Shown: piece by piece, positions 63,025 to 64,000 of the stretch | Numbering within the stretch: the first letter of the stretch is position 1 | How the letters are laid out: the number at the start of each line of letters is the position of its first letter | Source: Lathyrus oleraceus | Lineage: Eukaryota > Streptophyta > Magnoliopsida > Fabales > Fabaceae | Assembly (NCBI RefSeq): GCF_024323335.1 | Contig: NC_066580.1 | Span: 440,405,351 to 440,469,350, forward strand | Length of the DNA: 64,000 nucleotides | Direction: 5' to 3' | The notes under the pieces: model-generated | The model's input: the letters and a program-made list of their open reading frames with translations, nothing else | Database searches by the model: none | Told to the model about the DNA's origin: nothing | Made by a program: the position numbers and the translations under genes

Positions 63025-63360
63025 TGAGTTGACTTAAACAGGGAATGAGTCGACTCAAACAGACTTTTTTCCCATGGTTGAGTCGACCTGGGAGTCGACC
63101 TGTTCGGACCCGCGGCGAAATGATTCAATGGAAAACTGGAAATGAGTCGACGCACAGAGTGAATGAGTCGACTCAATCAGGATTTCCCAGAATTGAGTCA
63201 ACCTGTTCGGACCCGAGAGAACATAGTTCAAAGAAAAAAGGGGAATGAGTCGACGCAAGGAGTGAATGAGTCGACTCACTCAAGTTTCCCAGAAATTAGT
63301 CGACCTAGGAGTCGACCTGTTCGGACCCGAAGGTTTTGCGTCGAGTCATGAGTCGACTCA
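63025..63360. repeat. Array of GAGTCGACTC palindromes
   Basis: About three higher-order units (roughly 100-118 bp) contain TGAGTCGACTCA (a perfect 12-bp palindrome) or close variants, alternating with GAGTCGACCTGTTCGGACCC. I count about a dozen GTCGAC cores in 340 bp. It lies on the U3 side of the family-B LTR and has no counterpart in solo LTR B. Confidence 0.85.
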
Positions 63361-63739
63361 TAGGGTTAAAACTTCAAAAGATGAGTTTTTGCAATGTATT
63401 ACACCTTTTTTGCATCCTTTTTTTTGTATGTAATGAATATTTTAGGGATGGAAATGAAAGGAATTAGCCAATTGAATGAAAATGACTTGACTTAATACAT
63501 GATCATGACCATAAACTCAAATCCAAGACCTATAACTGACACATGGAAGCGAGAAATGTGAAACTATGGACCAAGAAATAGTGGCATGATAATGATCAAG
63601 TGAATGAATGGAGTTATGAAACCACGGACTCGGATTATGGCTAATAGACTCAAGCACCAAGGGGATAAAATGGATGGACCAAGAATCGTGGACGCTTTTC
63701 AAGTATTCAAGGTAGAAGAGGATTAAATACTAACGTATC

Positions 63740-64000
63740 CAAGAATTTTCCCGAGCGGGTGGTCACACTGTGGTTGAACAGGTATTTGATGTGTGTGGAA
63801 TATGGTGGGGAGTATGATATGCATGGTGCATGATGTATGCTTTATTTTCATGATGCATGCACATTTGTTTGTGGGAAATATGGTTCTTTTATTGTGATGG
63901 GGACTCCGACTCATCATCGAAGATTGGAAGGCGGAGGTTGTGAGAGATCCAGGTGTCAACGCTACTGTCAAGGAATCATCTACCTGCTGGGGAGTACCAT
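63740..64000 (-). other. Probable internal 3' region of the family-B element
   Basis: The style matches the Ogre 3' region: CTGCTGGGGA at 63984-63993 and GATGGGGACTCCGACTC near 63897. No LTR end or PPT is visible at the junction and the region runs off the window. Confidence 0.4.

Larger units (their letters stand above)
33080..63730 (-). repeat. Family-B LTR split by two nested elements
   Basis: Pieces are 33080-33212, 40680-41712 and 59884 to about 63730, together about 5.0 kb. It starts TGAAGCTAGCGG, preceded by GGGTA. Homology to solo LTR B is easy to follow through the first two pieces and into the third (GAACCACGA|GAATAGAGGGAGATAC against GGAACCACGAGAACAAAGAG), then fades after about 61500. 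The right end is not defined, since no GGTACAACA terminus is seen. It is probably the 3' LTR of a larger minus-strand element continuing beyond the window. Confidence 0.75.

Overview
This window is nuclear DNA from a large, repeat-rich legume genome, most likely garden pea (Pisum sativum) or a very close Fabeae relative. The only intact host gene is a nine-exon plastid ferredoxin-NADP+ reductase (leaf FNR, minus strand, 19811-22369). Its 360-residue product agrees with the pea leaf protein as I remember it. Almost everything else is nested LTR retrotransposons and remnants of plant mobile domain (PMD, MAIN-like) genes. I see no rRNA or tRNA genes, and no prokaryotic or organellar features.

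Layout. 1-428: piece of an Ogre-type LTR (family A). 429-740: decayed LTR/PBS-like sequence. 741-4876: 5' part of an Athila/Cyclops element (LTR, PBS, broken gag, protease fragment). 4877-19027: PMD pseudogene 1 (+), split by a family-A solo LTR (5580-10550, TSD CCACA) and by a Tekay-like chromovirus (11882-18877, minus). 19811-22369: FNR, with a duplicated G-box segment about 370-410 bp upstream of its ATG. 22870-25430: decayed Ty3/gypsy and unidentified transposon remnants. 25750-33062: PMD pseudogene 2 (-), split by a solo LTR of a second Ogre-like family (B; 26072-31752, TSD GGATG). From 33080 to about 63730: a second family-B LTR, opened first by a non-autonomous Ty1/copia element (33213-40674, TSD ATAAG) and then by a structurally complete but pol-deleted Ogre element (41713-59878, TSD CACGA). 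63740-64000: probably the internal 3' region of the family-B element.

Insertion order can be read from target-site duplications: PMD genes first, then family-B LTRs, then copia and Ogre. By hand count the copia LTR pair differs at about 4 of 1713 positions and the Ogre LTR pair at about 19 of 4978, so both insertions look recent.

Main signals for follow-up: (1) a multi-hairpin module with compensatory stem changes, found 11 times in the LTRs of both Ogre-like families, in the part that would form the 5' leader RNA just upstream of the PBS; (2) an array in the Ogre 3' region complementary to the element's own primer-binding site; (3) palindrome arrays in the U3 part of two unrelated LTRs; (4) a chromovirus whose outer LTR is truncated and joined to a 78-bp copy of the opposite flank; (5) a 66-bp minisatellite that keeps a 22-residue repeat open; (6) two PMD pseudogenes flanking the single housekeeping gene. 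Identity counts are by eye; family names rest on recognised motifs, not on database searches.
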